Positions 6,084 to 11,395 of a DNA stretch of 11,395 nucleotides are shown piece after piece. Positions within the stretch are counted from its first letter, which is position 1. The number at the start of each line of letters is the position of its first letter. A model generated the notes under the pieces. It saw only the letters and a list, made by a program, of their open reading frames with translations. It was not told the origin of the DNA and ran no database searches. The position numbers and the translations under genes are program-made. The stretch is from Nitrososphaerota archaeon (lineage in GTDB: Archaea > Thermoproteota > Nitrososphaeria > Nitrososphaerales > Gagatemarchaeaceae), in the NCBI GenBank assembly GCA_005877365.1, contig VBPP01000005.1, positions 1 to 11,395 of the forward strand, in the 5' to 3' direction.

Positions 6084-7118
6084 TTGCTTCCTACTGCGAG
6101 AGACCTGCTGAGCCTCTCCGTCGCATTCGCCGTACCATTCCTGATTGTCTTGTCCCTCATGCCCCGTTACGCGAGGTTCCTTGCCAAGAGGGGAATGGTG
6201 GTCGAGGACGTCCACAAGGTGGGCGCCCCGAAGGTTCCCTCTCCGGCAGGACCCCTCCTCATTCTCTCGCTCGTCGTCGCAGAGGTCGTTGAGTTCGTCA
6301 TCTCCCCGACGATAATTCCCCTCGTAATCGCCGCTGTTGTTCTCATCGCCGGGCTCGTTGGACTCGTCGACGACCTCTTCGTGCTGGGTGGGAAGGAGAA
6401 GCCGCTGCTCCTGATCCTCGCCGGAGTTCCCGTGGTGGTCGCAGAGCTCTTCAACCCCACCGTCTACAGTTCCAGGCTCTACTTTCCGATCTTCGGTCCA
6501 ACTGGGGAGCACTTCACAATCTTCTCCATCCTAATCCTCGCCTCGATGCCGATAGTAGCGAACGCTTACAACATGATGGATTCCTTCAACGGCGAGATCT
6601 CTGGGTTCACATTTCTCACCTCCTTGGCTCTCATCCTCGGAATCGGATTGCGGGTCTTCACCTCGCCCAGTCTGGCCACCGTAAGACTTGCGATAGCGGT
6701 CCCGCTCGCCGCCGTCTCCCTGGCCTTCTACATCTTCAACCGGTACCCCGCGAAGGTATTCGACGGCGACAGCGGAGCGCTCGCGTTCGGGGCGATGTAC
6801 GCCGTGGTGGCGGTGACGGGTGGTGTGGAGTTCGCGGCGATAATCGCGATCGTACCCGCCATACTCAATTCTTTTTACATACTCTCGAGTGTCAGGGGTT
6901 TCGTCGAGAGGAGAAAGATGGACGCACGACCGACCTACCTCGGCGAAGACGCCCTTCTCCACGCGTCGAAGGAACCCTCCGCGCCTTCCACGCTCGTGAG
7001 GATGCTTCTATTCGACGGCCCTCTTTCCGAGAAGGAGCTTGTGCGGCAAATCTTGCTGCTCACGGCGTTTGCGTGTCTCCTTTCTGCGGTCACCTCCATC
7101 CTGACATGGGTGATTTGA
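6084..7118 (+). CDS. UDP-GlcNAc:dolichyl-phosphate GlcNAc-1-phosphate transferase (Alg7/GPT-like)
   Basis: 344 residues with about ten membrane helices, of the PNPT superfamily (MraY/WecA/Alg7, PF00953). It should move GlcNAc-1-phosphate or a related sugar phosphate from a UDP-sugar to dolichyl phosphate, the first lipid-linked step of archaeal N-glycan synthesis. Motifs in order: VVEDVHKVG (39-47, the G/D-x-HK loop), GLVDDLF (93-99, Mg-binding Asp pair), NAYNMMDSFNGE (160-171, like the eukaryotic NAxNxxxxxNGxE) and DGDSGALAFGA (227-237). A late loop has His293 in LLHASKEPSAP, the eukaryote-like substrate loop and not the bacterial HxHH form. The start is TTG 6084, the first in frame. It is divergent from the OB-fold gene, and the next gene starts inside its stop codon. 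Confidence 0.9.
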   Translation: MLPTARDLLSLSVAFAVPFLIVLSLMPRYARFLAKRGMVVEDVHKVGAPKVPSPAGPLLILSLVVAEVVEFVISPTIIPLVIAAVVLIAGLVGLVDDLFVLGGKEKPLLLILAGVPVVVAELFNPTVYSSRLYFPIFGPTGEHFTIFSILILASMPIVANAYNMMDSFNGEISGFTFLTSLALILGIGLRVFTSPSLATVRLAIAVPLAAVSLAFYIFNRYPAKVFDGDSGALAFGAMYAVVAVTGGVEFAAIIAIVPAILNSFYILSSVRGFVERRKMDARPTYLGEDALLHASKEPSAPSTLVRMLLFDGPLSEKELVRQILLLTAFACLLSAVTSILTWVI

Positions 7119-7360
7119 TGAGGCTAGCCCCGCTGATGATCATGACCTCCGTGGCCTGGTTCCTCATCCTGGTCGAGTCGTACGTCTTCTTCGAGTTCAT
7201 CGTCCCCTTCCCGAAAATCCATGAGATAGGCGCGTTCACCCTGCTCGCGCTCCTCAAGGTCGGCCTAACCTTCGCCCTCGGCGTCGCCTGGTTCGCGATA
7301 ATGTTCCTGCTCAGGTACTTCTACGTCAGGTCTAGAGGCGCCGCCCGGCCTCCCAGCTAG
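7118..7360 (+). CDS. Small two-helix membrane protein, coupled to GPT
   Basis: 80 residues; I do not recognise a family. It has two hydrophobic helices, about 5-28 and 38-67, separated by a short loop with VPFPKIHEIG, and a basic C-terminal tail YVRSRGAARPPS. ATG 7118 overlaps the GPT stop in the sequence TGATG, so translation is coupled to the transferase. This tight link suggests a partner or stabilising subunit, a guess from position only. Its last 29 nt overlap the 3' end of the acetyltransferase gene on the other strand. An in-frame GTG further upstream would lie inside the GPT gene and is less likely. Confidence 0.7.
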   Translation: MRLAPLMIMTSVAWFLILVESYVFFEFIVPFPKIHEIGAFTLLALLKVGLTFALGVAWFAIMFLLRYFYVRSRGAARPPS

Positions 7361-7838
7361 CCTTCTTGGCGTCGTACTTCTTCCTGTCATAGACGACCCG
7401 CGCGGGAACGCCGAGGACAACCTTCCCGGGGGGTACGTCCTTCGTTACGACGGCACCCATCGCGACCACGCTCCCCTTCCCTATCCTCACCCCCGCCTTG
7501 ATCATCGCACCACCCCCAATCACCACGTCATCCTCGACGACGACTCCGATGAGTCTCTTGCTCGGCGGGTAGGGGTCGTTCGTCAGGACGGCGGCGGGGC
7601 CGATGAAGACATTCTTCCCTATCCTTGAGAGGGGCGGGATGTAGACACTCCCCTCGATACGTGTGTTCTCCCCTATCTTGACCCCATAATCGATATGGGC
7701 GAGCGAACCGATTGATACGTTGTCCCCGATCACCGATTTGGAGCCCACGTATGAGAAGTGCCATACTCGAACGTGATTTCCAATCCGAGCCGAGGGGGAG
7801 ATATAGTTGATGATTGGCGCGCGCCTCTTGGAGCTCAT
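7332..7838 (-). CDS. Hexapeptide acetyltransferase, WbpD/WlbB-like
   Basis: 168 residues of left-handed beta-helix acyltransferase, cytoplasmic and normally a trimer. Repeats of [IV]-G-x-x-V/T run from SARIGNHVRVWHFSYVG to IGKGSVVAMGAVVTKDVPPG. VWHFSYVG (25-32) and NVFIGPAAVLTNDPYPP (76-92) match the WbpD group, UDP-2-acetamido-3-amino-glucuronate N-acetyltransferase, which adds acetyl to a 3-amino sugar from acetyl-CoA. The close VLGVPARVV (141-149) is the usual end of sugar O/N-acetyltransferases. I start at ATG 7838, preceded by GAGG, because a TATA box centred near 7894 would put the transcript start near 7868. ATG 7877, 13 residues longer, would then lie before it but cannot be excluded. 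The fitting partners are the dehydrogenase genes at 8761-10874. Confidence 0.85.
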   Translation of the reverse strand: MSSKRRAPIINYISPSARIGNHVRVWHFSYVGSKSVIGDNVSIGSLAHIDYGVKIGENTRIEGSVYIPPLSRIGKNVFIGPAAVLTNDPYPPSKRLIGVVVEDDVVIGGGAMIKAGVRIGKGSVVAMGAVVTKDVPPGKVVLGVPARVVYDRKKYDAKKASWEAGRRL

Positions 7839-7888
7839 CGCCTCATCTTGTGAAGCCACAGGTTGACGTCGTTCCATCTATCATTAGC

Positions 7889-7899
7889 CCATATTTAGA
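7889..7899 (-). promoter_or_regulatory. TATA box for the acetyltransferase gene
   Basis: Minus strand reads TTCTAAATATG, a good archaeal TATA match. A transcript would begin about 26 nt on, near 7868, giving a leader of about 30 nt to ATG 7838. This argues against the longer start at 7877. Confidence 0.5.
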
Positions 7900-8000
7900 A
7901 GTGTCATTCATCATTCACTTCTAGGCTCTAGTTGTGGGGGGGCCTGGCAGCTCGGGTCCACTATGGCGATTCAGTAATCTGGAGACTTCGAGCGGGGAAA

Positions 8001-8010
8001 TTCTTAAATT
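8001..8010 (+). promoter_or_regulatory. TATA box for the orphan membrane protein
   Basis: TTCTTAAATT, centre near 8006, lies 29 nt before TTG 8035. This matches the spacing seen before the alcohol dehydrogenase and indicates a leaderless transcript. The interval 7900-8000 otherwise shows no gene. Confidence 0.55.
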
Positions 8011-8034
8011 GAATTCTCGAAACTAGTTGAAAGG

Positions 8035-8592
8035 TTGACGGTGAAAATCCCGTCGTCACTGCAGCCGCGCCGGTTGGGTGCCTCCGTGCTTGGTTTGTTG
8101 GTTCTGGAAGCAATTATCTCGGGCGCTTTCCTCGCGTCGACTGCGGCCTTCGCCTCTGTAGCTCTAATAACGATTTTTGTAGGAATGACAATAGCATTCC
8201 TGAGGAGGACGATGTATTCATTTGACGATAAGGGGCTGTACAAGGGAGAGAACCTCCTGTTGAATTGGGCTGACGTTCGGCGTGTTGAAACCGTTTACTA
8301 CAACCACTCGTTCTCTCACACTTTCTGGATTTCAGGGATCCCAAGAGGACGGATGGCACTTCCCATCTTACTCGGGACGCCGACAGACCAACTCATTCCG
8401 CGGGCGACAGTAATCTCCTATGGTGTCTCTTTCGTTTTCTACGGCCTGCTAGGAAAGTCGCTCGTGGTGCACTCCAACCTAGACAGATTACTGAAAACGC
8501 GTGTCCCGGAAAAGATGAAGGAGGCTATTGAGTCAAGAAGACTGGATATAGAATTAACAAGTTCAACCTATGGTAACCCACCGGCTGATTGA
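8035..8592 (+). CDS. Membrane protein with possible PH-like domain, function unknown
   Basis: 185 residues, not recognised as a named family. Two N-terminal hydrophobic helices form a hairpin (about 15-36 and 38-56) followed by Arg-Arg. Then comes a soluble part beginning MYSFDDKGLYKGENLLLNWADVRRVETV (60-87), whose 'hydrophobic strand, G-hydrophobic, N-W-x-D-hydrophobic' order resembles bacterial PH (bPH/YdbS-type) domains placed after two membrane helices. The C-terminal part from about 150 is charged and probably helical (LLKTRVPEKMKEAIESRR). The start is TTG 8035, supported by a TATA box 29 nt upstream; GTG 8041 is an alternative. The gene is monocistronic, is more AT-rich than its neighbours and sits alone between two minus-strand genes, so it may have been acquired. 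The PH-like call is tentative. Confidence 0.65.
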   Translation: MTVKIPSSLQPRRLGASVLGLLVLEAIISGAFLASTAAFASVALITIFVGMTIAFLRRTMYSFDDKGLYKGENLLLNWADVRRVETVYYNHSFSHTFWISGIPRGRMALPILLGTPTDQLIPRATVISYGVSFVFYGLLGKSLVVHSNLDRLLKTRVPEKMKEAIESRRLDIELTSSTYGNPPAD

Positions 8593-8648
8593 GTGAGATT
8601 CCTAGCTAGCAGGATCGCGCCTAGTTCGTCTTTTGGTCCCCGTCGGCA

Positions 8649-8660
8649 CAACAACAACAA
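8649..8660 (+). repeat. (CAA)4 microsatellite
   Basis: Four CAA units in the 168-bp gap 8593-8760, between the orphan membrane gene and the dehydrogenase stop. Both genes end here. Apart from this run and the possible relic frame on the minus strand, I see nothing else in the gap. Confidence 0.7.
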
Positions 8661-8665
8661 CGACA

Positions 8666-8752
8666 CTAAGAGGCTTCTAGAAGGACACCCCTCCCAATCC
8701 TGGCATCGACTGCGATGAAGTTCACAGGCTCCCCACCCCTGGTCCTCCCCAC
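8666..8752 (-). pseudogene. Possible relic of a hexapeptide acyltransferase start
   Basis: Eight nt after the Gfo/Idh stop, a frame from GTG 8752 encodes 28 residues ending VNFIAVDARIGRGVLLEAS. The stretch 'FIA-x-x-ARIG-x-GV-x-x-E-A' looks like the first turn of a left-handed beta-helix acyltransferase, a gene type often found after such dehydrogenases. It stops at once, and beyond it lies a (CAA)4 run with no further homology in any frame. It may be the stub of a lost gene, or chance. Confidence 0.3.
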
Positions 8753-8760
8753 GCTCTCAC

Positions 8761-9696
8761 CTATGGTTTCATGAAGATCGGTGTCCCCGAGTGGCTTGAC
8801 GCCAGTACCGCCTCCGCTATTCTCGTCACCATCAGGCCGTCCTCCCCCCTGACCAACGGCTGCCTCTTCTCATCCATCGCCGCAAGATATTCCTTGAGTT
8901 CAAGCATCAGCGGCTCTTGGATGACCAGCTTCGGCATTCTCGTCCCGTCCTCCTCGTGAACCTGCGTCTGCTGGGAAACGAAGTCCACATTGACGACCCC
9001 GTTCTCGAAGACGGCCTCGAGCGTCCTCACCCTGGCTGGGGTGACCCAGTTCGTCGTGATGAAGGCTGTTCTCTGCTCACCGAAGCCCAGCATGATCGCG
9101 GCGAAGTCCTCATCTTTCTCCGACTTCACGTTCCCTACCCTAGCGAAGACAACGCGGGGCTCCTCCCCGAAGAGCCACCTCGCCGTGTCTATGTCGTGCA
9201 CCGAAGCGTCCTTGACGATGCCGACGTCGAGGACATCACCCCTCCTGTTCTCGCGGTGGAACTCGAGCAGGATGGGCGCGCCGAGCCTCCCCTCCGTGAT
9301 CATCTTCTTCAGGTCCGATATCGGCGGGTTGAACCTCTCGATGAAGCCGACAGTCAGAACCTTTCTCGCCTTCTTGGCCATCTCGATGAGGCTCTCCCCG
9401 TCGCTTGAGGTCGTCGTCATCGGTTTCTCCACGAAGGTGTTCAAGCCCTCACCGAGAACCTTCGATGCTATCGCGAAGTGCGTCGAGGCGGGAGTGCAGA
9501 TCGTGACGCCGTCGAGCTTCTCCTTCTTCACCATCGAGTCGACGCTCTCGTAGCCAGGGACCCTGTACTTCTTGGAGTAGAGCTGCATCCGTTCTCTGTT
9601 CGCGTCGCAGACGGCCGCGAGCGCATCGAGCTCGTTGAGAACTCTGACGTGGTTCTTTCCCCAGCCGCCGATTCCTATTACCGCAATCCTAACCAT
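8761..9696 (-). CDS. Gfo/Idh/MocA oxidoreductase, probable UDP-GlcNAc 3-dehydrogenase type
   Basis: 311 residues, cytoplasmic. An N-terminal Rossmann domain has IAVIGIGGWGKNH (4-16), then VCDANRERM and the TICTPASTHF loop. It has the family catalytic motif EKP (90-92, Lys91) and the signature DASVHDIDTARWLFG (163-177) with His167 and Asp170. VGFIERFNPPISDLKKMI (116-133) is characteristic of archaeal relatives annotated as UDP-N-acetylglucosamine 3-dehydrogenase (WbpB/WlbA side of the family). The expected reaction is NAD-linked oxidation of the C3 hydroxyl of a UDP-GlcNAc-type sugar, before amination and acetylation. It starts at ATG 9696 with GAGAG just ahead, 41 nt after the upstream gene on the same strand. 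The WbpD-like acetyltransferase nearby supports this role; the exact substrate is inferred. Confidence 0.85.
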   Translation of the reverse strand: MVRIAVIGIGGWGKNHVRVLNELDALAAVCDANRERMQLYSKKYRVPGYESVDSMVKKEKLDGVTICTPASTHFAIASKVLGEGLNTFVEKPMTTTSSDGESLIEMAKKARKVLTVGFIERFNPPISDLKKMITEGRLGAPILLEFHRENRRGDVLDVGIVKDASVHDIDTARWLFGEEPRVVFARVGNVKSEKDEDFAAIMLGFGEQRTAFITTNWVTPARVRTLEAVFENGVVNVDFVSQQTQVHEEDGTRMPKLVIQEPLMLELKEYLAAMDEKRQPLVRGEDGLMVTRIAEAVLASSHSGTPIFMKP

Positions 9697-9737
9697 CTCT
9701 CAACATTTCTCCCCGCGCTTCATCACGGGCTGCCGCT

Positions 9738-10874
9738 TCACTCTCTTCGGAGGCCGGGCGTTGCCGACAGGAGGGAGACCCCCACCCCCCTCGAGTTCTT
9801 CCTCGACTGGTTGGCAATCTCCCTGTCGCCCTTCGAGCATACGATCACGAGGTTGTGCTTCTGGGAGTCGAGGATCTCCGACCCCGCGCTCAGGTTGGGT
9901 CCGCTTACACTGTCAACATCGGAGACGTAGTCCCTAAGCCTCTGGACGATGCTCTCGGCCATCTGCAGCCTCTCCGCCCTCATCTCGTACCTGTCGAGGT
10001 TCCATAGGACGACAATCCGCGTCCTGCTCGCCTTCAGCTCCTTCTCCTTCAGCATCTCCCTCGCCTCGTCCACGACGTATCTGACATAATTCTCGAAGCT
10101 CTTCACCGCTGTCCCGGCCAGGTAGGATATCGACTCCCCTGCCTCGTCGCTCGATTGTATCGCCTTCAGCTCATAGAGATGAGGGGAGAATTCATCGAGA
10201 TAGACGTCATCACCGGCTGTCTGAAATTCTACCTTGGCCTCCCTCGCCCTCTTCCCAAGCTCGATCTCGCTCGCCAGCTTCACGGCGCCGAGCAAGACGT
10301 CCGAGACATACCAATGCTCAGCGGCAGAGACGCTCCGGGAGTTTAGCTTGAGGCCGAGAGCCTCCAGAGGCTGCCCATCCTTCCCTCTTGAGAATGAGGC
10401 GACGACGGCCGGTTCGGCGCTGCGCGGGTGCAGCGGGGTGTAGGCGTACTCCAGCGACTCCCCGATTGTGAGGCCTGTCTGCTTCTCGAGGAGGACTATG
10501 TTTTCCGAGTTTCCTCCCGGCCCGGTCGGGAGAGCGTTCACGACGGTCGTCCCCTTCGAGACGTACTTCGAGAGGTCCCGCAGCTTCGAGGTCGACTCCA
10601 TTAGCGACTCCTCGGAGGGGCGGCGGAGCTTCGGGGTGAAGAAGATTACGTTCGCATCGGTGAGGGCGCTCTCGATCGGCTTGAGGTCCATCAGCGTCTC
10701 GCTGCTCATCAGCTCGTCGAGGTCCGGGTGGCTCCTGATGAAGCGCTGGTCGACCTCAGTCGCCATCTGGAGGGTCTCGTCGATGAGCGTGACGCTCGCC
10801 TTATCCACGAGTCTCGCGGCGAGTTTGTACCCCTCAGTCGTCTGGCCGTAGATCGCTACCTTGAGTTTCTGCAC
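9738..10874 (-). CDS. UDP-sugar 6-dehydrogenase-fold protein, apparently lacking catalytic residues
   Basis: 378 residues. The order of elements follows UDP-glucose/UDP-GlcNAc(ManNAc) 6-dehydrogenases. There is a Rossmann start KVAIYGQTTEGYKLAARL (5-22, one Gly of GxGxxG changed to Thr), ALTDANVIFFTPKL (70-83, usual 'ADvvfi-xVpTP'), and VSKGTTVVNALPTGPGG (105-121, usual 'STVxPGT'). LEYAYTPLHPRSAEP (141-155) matches 'SPERxxPG', and AAEHWYVSDVLLGAVKLASEIE (184-205) matches the central helix. By eye the catalytic Lys of that helix is Tyr189. The usual GGxCxPKD block is AGDDVYLDEF (220-229) with no Cys; the only Cys in the protein is residue 346. The C-terminal part (285-350) resembles the UDP-binding lobe. 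It may therefore be a pseudoenzyme or regulator, or catalyse another reaction. The start is GTG 10874. It is likely cotranscribed with the dehydrogenase after it. Confidence 0.65.
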   Translation of the reverse strand: MQKLKVAIYGQTTEGYKLAARLVDKASVTLIDETLQMATEVDQRFIRSHPDLDELMSSETLMDLKPIESALTDANVIFFTPKLRRPSEESLMESTSKLRDLSKYVSKGTTVVNALPTGPGGNSENIVLLEKQTGLTIGESLEYAYTPLHPRSAEPAVVASFSRGKDGQPLEALGLKLNSRSVSAAEHWYVSDVLLGAVKLASEIELGKRAREAKVEFQTAGDDVYLDEFSPHLYELKAIQSSDEAGESISYLAGTAVKSFENYVRYVVDEAREMLKEKELKASRTRIVVLWNLDRYEMRAERLQMAESIVQRLRDYVSDVDSVSGPNLSAGSEILDSQKHNLVIVCSKGDREIANQSRKNSRGVGVSLLSATPGLRRE

Positions 10875-11049
10875 TTTCAGGGCTCTCTATCCGGTTTTCA
10901 ATGATGACGTAATAATGCTTTGGTTCATGTGGAGGTTGCCTCCCACCGCTCGCCCTGCCCTAGCTCACATCCTTCATCACATCAGCATCTCAAGACGAAG
11001 GACGGATTGGAGAGTGCAGAAAGCGCTGGCAAATCCATTTCTACTCCGA

Positions 11050-11064
11050 GTATGCAAGTCATAC
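11050..11064 (+). promoter_or_regulatory. Inverted repeat before the AbrB-type gene, possible operator
   Basis: GTATG-CAAGT-CATAC, a perfect 5-bp inverted repeat ending 13 nt before TTG 11078. AbrB/MazE proteins are dimers that often repress their own promoters at such sites, so this is a candidate autoregulation site. A short palindrome like this can also occur by chance. The rest of the 203-bp gap 10875-11077 holds a small GGAGG-TTG-CCTCC hairpin at 10931-10943 and no gene that I can see. Confidence 0.35.
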
Positions 11065-11077
11065 CGGGTCAAAATAG

Positions 11078-11356
11078 TTGGAAAGCGAGCGCGATATAGC
11101 CGTTGGGACGAAGGGTCAGATCGTCATCCCTCTCCAGCTGCGGCGGCGACTGAAGATAGCCCCCAAGTCGCGGTTGGCGGTCTACAGCATAGGGGACAAG
11201 CTCATCATGACGAAGCTGCTTCTACAGCCGCTGGTGGACGAGCTGAGGGAATTGTTCAAGGAAATTGACGAGGGATACGGAAGGAAGGGAAGGCCCACCC
11301 AGAAGGCGGTCCTGAAAGAGATTCAAGCGTACAGGCAAGAAAAGAGAGCCGGTTAG
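11078..11356 (+). CDS. AbrB/MazE-type (SpoVT-AbrB) DNA-binding protein
   Basis: 92 residues. The N-terminal swapped-hairpin domain reads AVGTKGQIVIPLQLRRRLKIAPKSRLAVYSIGDKLIMTK (8-46), the full SpoVT/AbrB pattern 'v-x-x-KGQIvIPxxlRxxLgIxxGdxlxv' of archaeal regulators and MazE/VapB-type antitoxins. The C-terminal half (48-92) is charged and helical (LVDELRELFKEIDEGYGRK), possibly an oligomerisation or toxin-binding tail. It starts at TTG 11078; no other start codon lies before the conserved motif. No toxin (PIN, MazF) is seen before the window ends 39 nt later, so it could be a stand-alone regulator or the first gene of a toxin pair. Divergent from the UDP-sugar-dehydrogenase-like gene. Confidence 0.85.
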   Translation: MESERDIAVGTKGQIVIPLQLRRRLKIAPKSRLAVYSIGDKLIMTKLLLQPLVDELRELFKEIDEGYGRKGRPTQKAVLKEIQAYRQEKRAG

Positions 11357-11395
11357 GCGCATAGGATGGTCGCGTAGTAGCTGAAGGATTCTCGG

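Noticed and set aside
6045..6512. Minus-strand frame rich in Asp, Glu and Gly opposite the GPT gene
   Set aside because: The acidic composition is the mirror of hydrophobic membrane codons on the other strand; no start context or homology.
7332..7360. 29-nt tail-to-tail overlap of the small membrane gene and the acetyltransferase as a regulatory antisense pair
   Set aside because: Short convergent overlaps are common in compact archaeal genomes; nothing else indicates regulation.
8990..9553. Plus-strand frame of 187 codons opposite the Gfo/Idh gene
   Set aside because: Ser/Thr/Pro-rich shadow of a gene with complete Gfo/Idh/MocA motifs.
10861..11268. Plus-strand frame covering the gap and the AbrB-type gene
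   Set aside because: It overlaps the AbrB-type gene in another frame and becomes Ala/Arg-rich there; no family resemblance.
1..11395. CRISPR arrays, tRNA or rRNA genes
   Set aside because: No spaced direct repeats and no T-loop or acceptor-stem pattern seen in the intergenic gaps on either strand.

Overview
The window reads as chromosomal DNA of an archaeon, most likely from the Thermoproteota/TACK side (Nitrososphaeria-like). This is an inference from gene content. It carries a PAC2-family proteasome-assembly chaperone, an Alg7-type (eukaryote/archaeal) UDP-GlcNAc:dolichyl-phosphate GlcNAc-1-phosphate transferase, and a short crenarchaeal/SOSS-B-like OB-fold protein. It also has archaeal TATA elements about 28 nt from start codons (leaderless transcripts), very frequent TTG starts, and an IS605/TnpB scar. 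The DNA is GC-rich, with a visibly AT-richer patch around 7.88-8.6 kb.

Layout. (1) 22-955, minus: a D-2-hydroxyacid dehydrogenase gene broken by a frame change and a loss of about 75 nt. It faces a zinc-type MDR alcohol dehydrogenase (1011-2030, plus) across one TATA-like element, and the dehydrogenase is followed 10 nt later by a BtuF-fold protein without a signal peptide (2041-2874). (2) 2899-4233, minus: a PAC2-family chaperone and, upstream of it, a small dual-specificity phosphatase. (3) 4258-4504: a degenerate IS200/IS605 (TnpB) scar with two right-end-type hairpins exactly 200 bp apart. It appears to have rewritten the C-terminus of the neighbouring GT2 glycosyltransferase (4452-5657, minus), which follows an OB-fold gene (5670-6005, minus). 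(4) 6084-7360, plus: the Alg7-like transferase with a tiny two-helix membrane protein coupled to it by TGATG. (5) 7332-7838, minus: a WbpD-like hexapeptide acetyltransferase. (6) 8035-8592, plus: an orphan membrane protein. (7) 8761-10874, minus: a Gfo/Idh/MocA sugar-nucleotide dehydrogenase downstream of a UDP-sugar 6-dehydrogenase-fold protein that seems to lack the catalytic Lys and Cys. A short possible acyltransferase relic follows them. (8) 11078-11356, plus: an AbrB/MazE-type DNA-binding protein with an inverted repeat just before its start.

The coherent theme of the right two thirds is surface glycan and N-glycan biosynthesis: a lipid-linked GlcNAc-P starter enzyme, a membrane GT2, and relatives of WbpA, WbpB and WbpD. 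The 3-aminotransferase needed to join the WbpB and WbpD steps is not in the window. The most novel items are the UDP-sugar-dehydrogenase-like pseudoenzyme, the small partner of the Alg7-like enzyme, and the IS605 scar fused into the GT2 reading frame. I found no CRISPR array, tRNA or rRNA.
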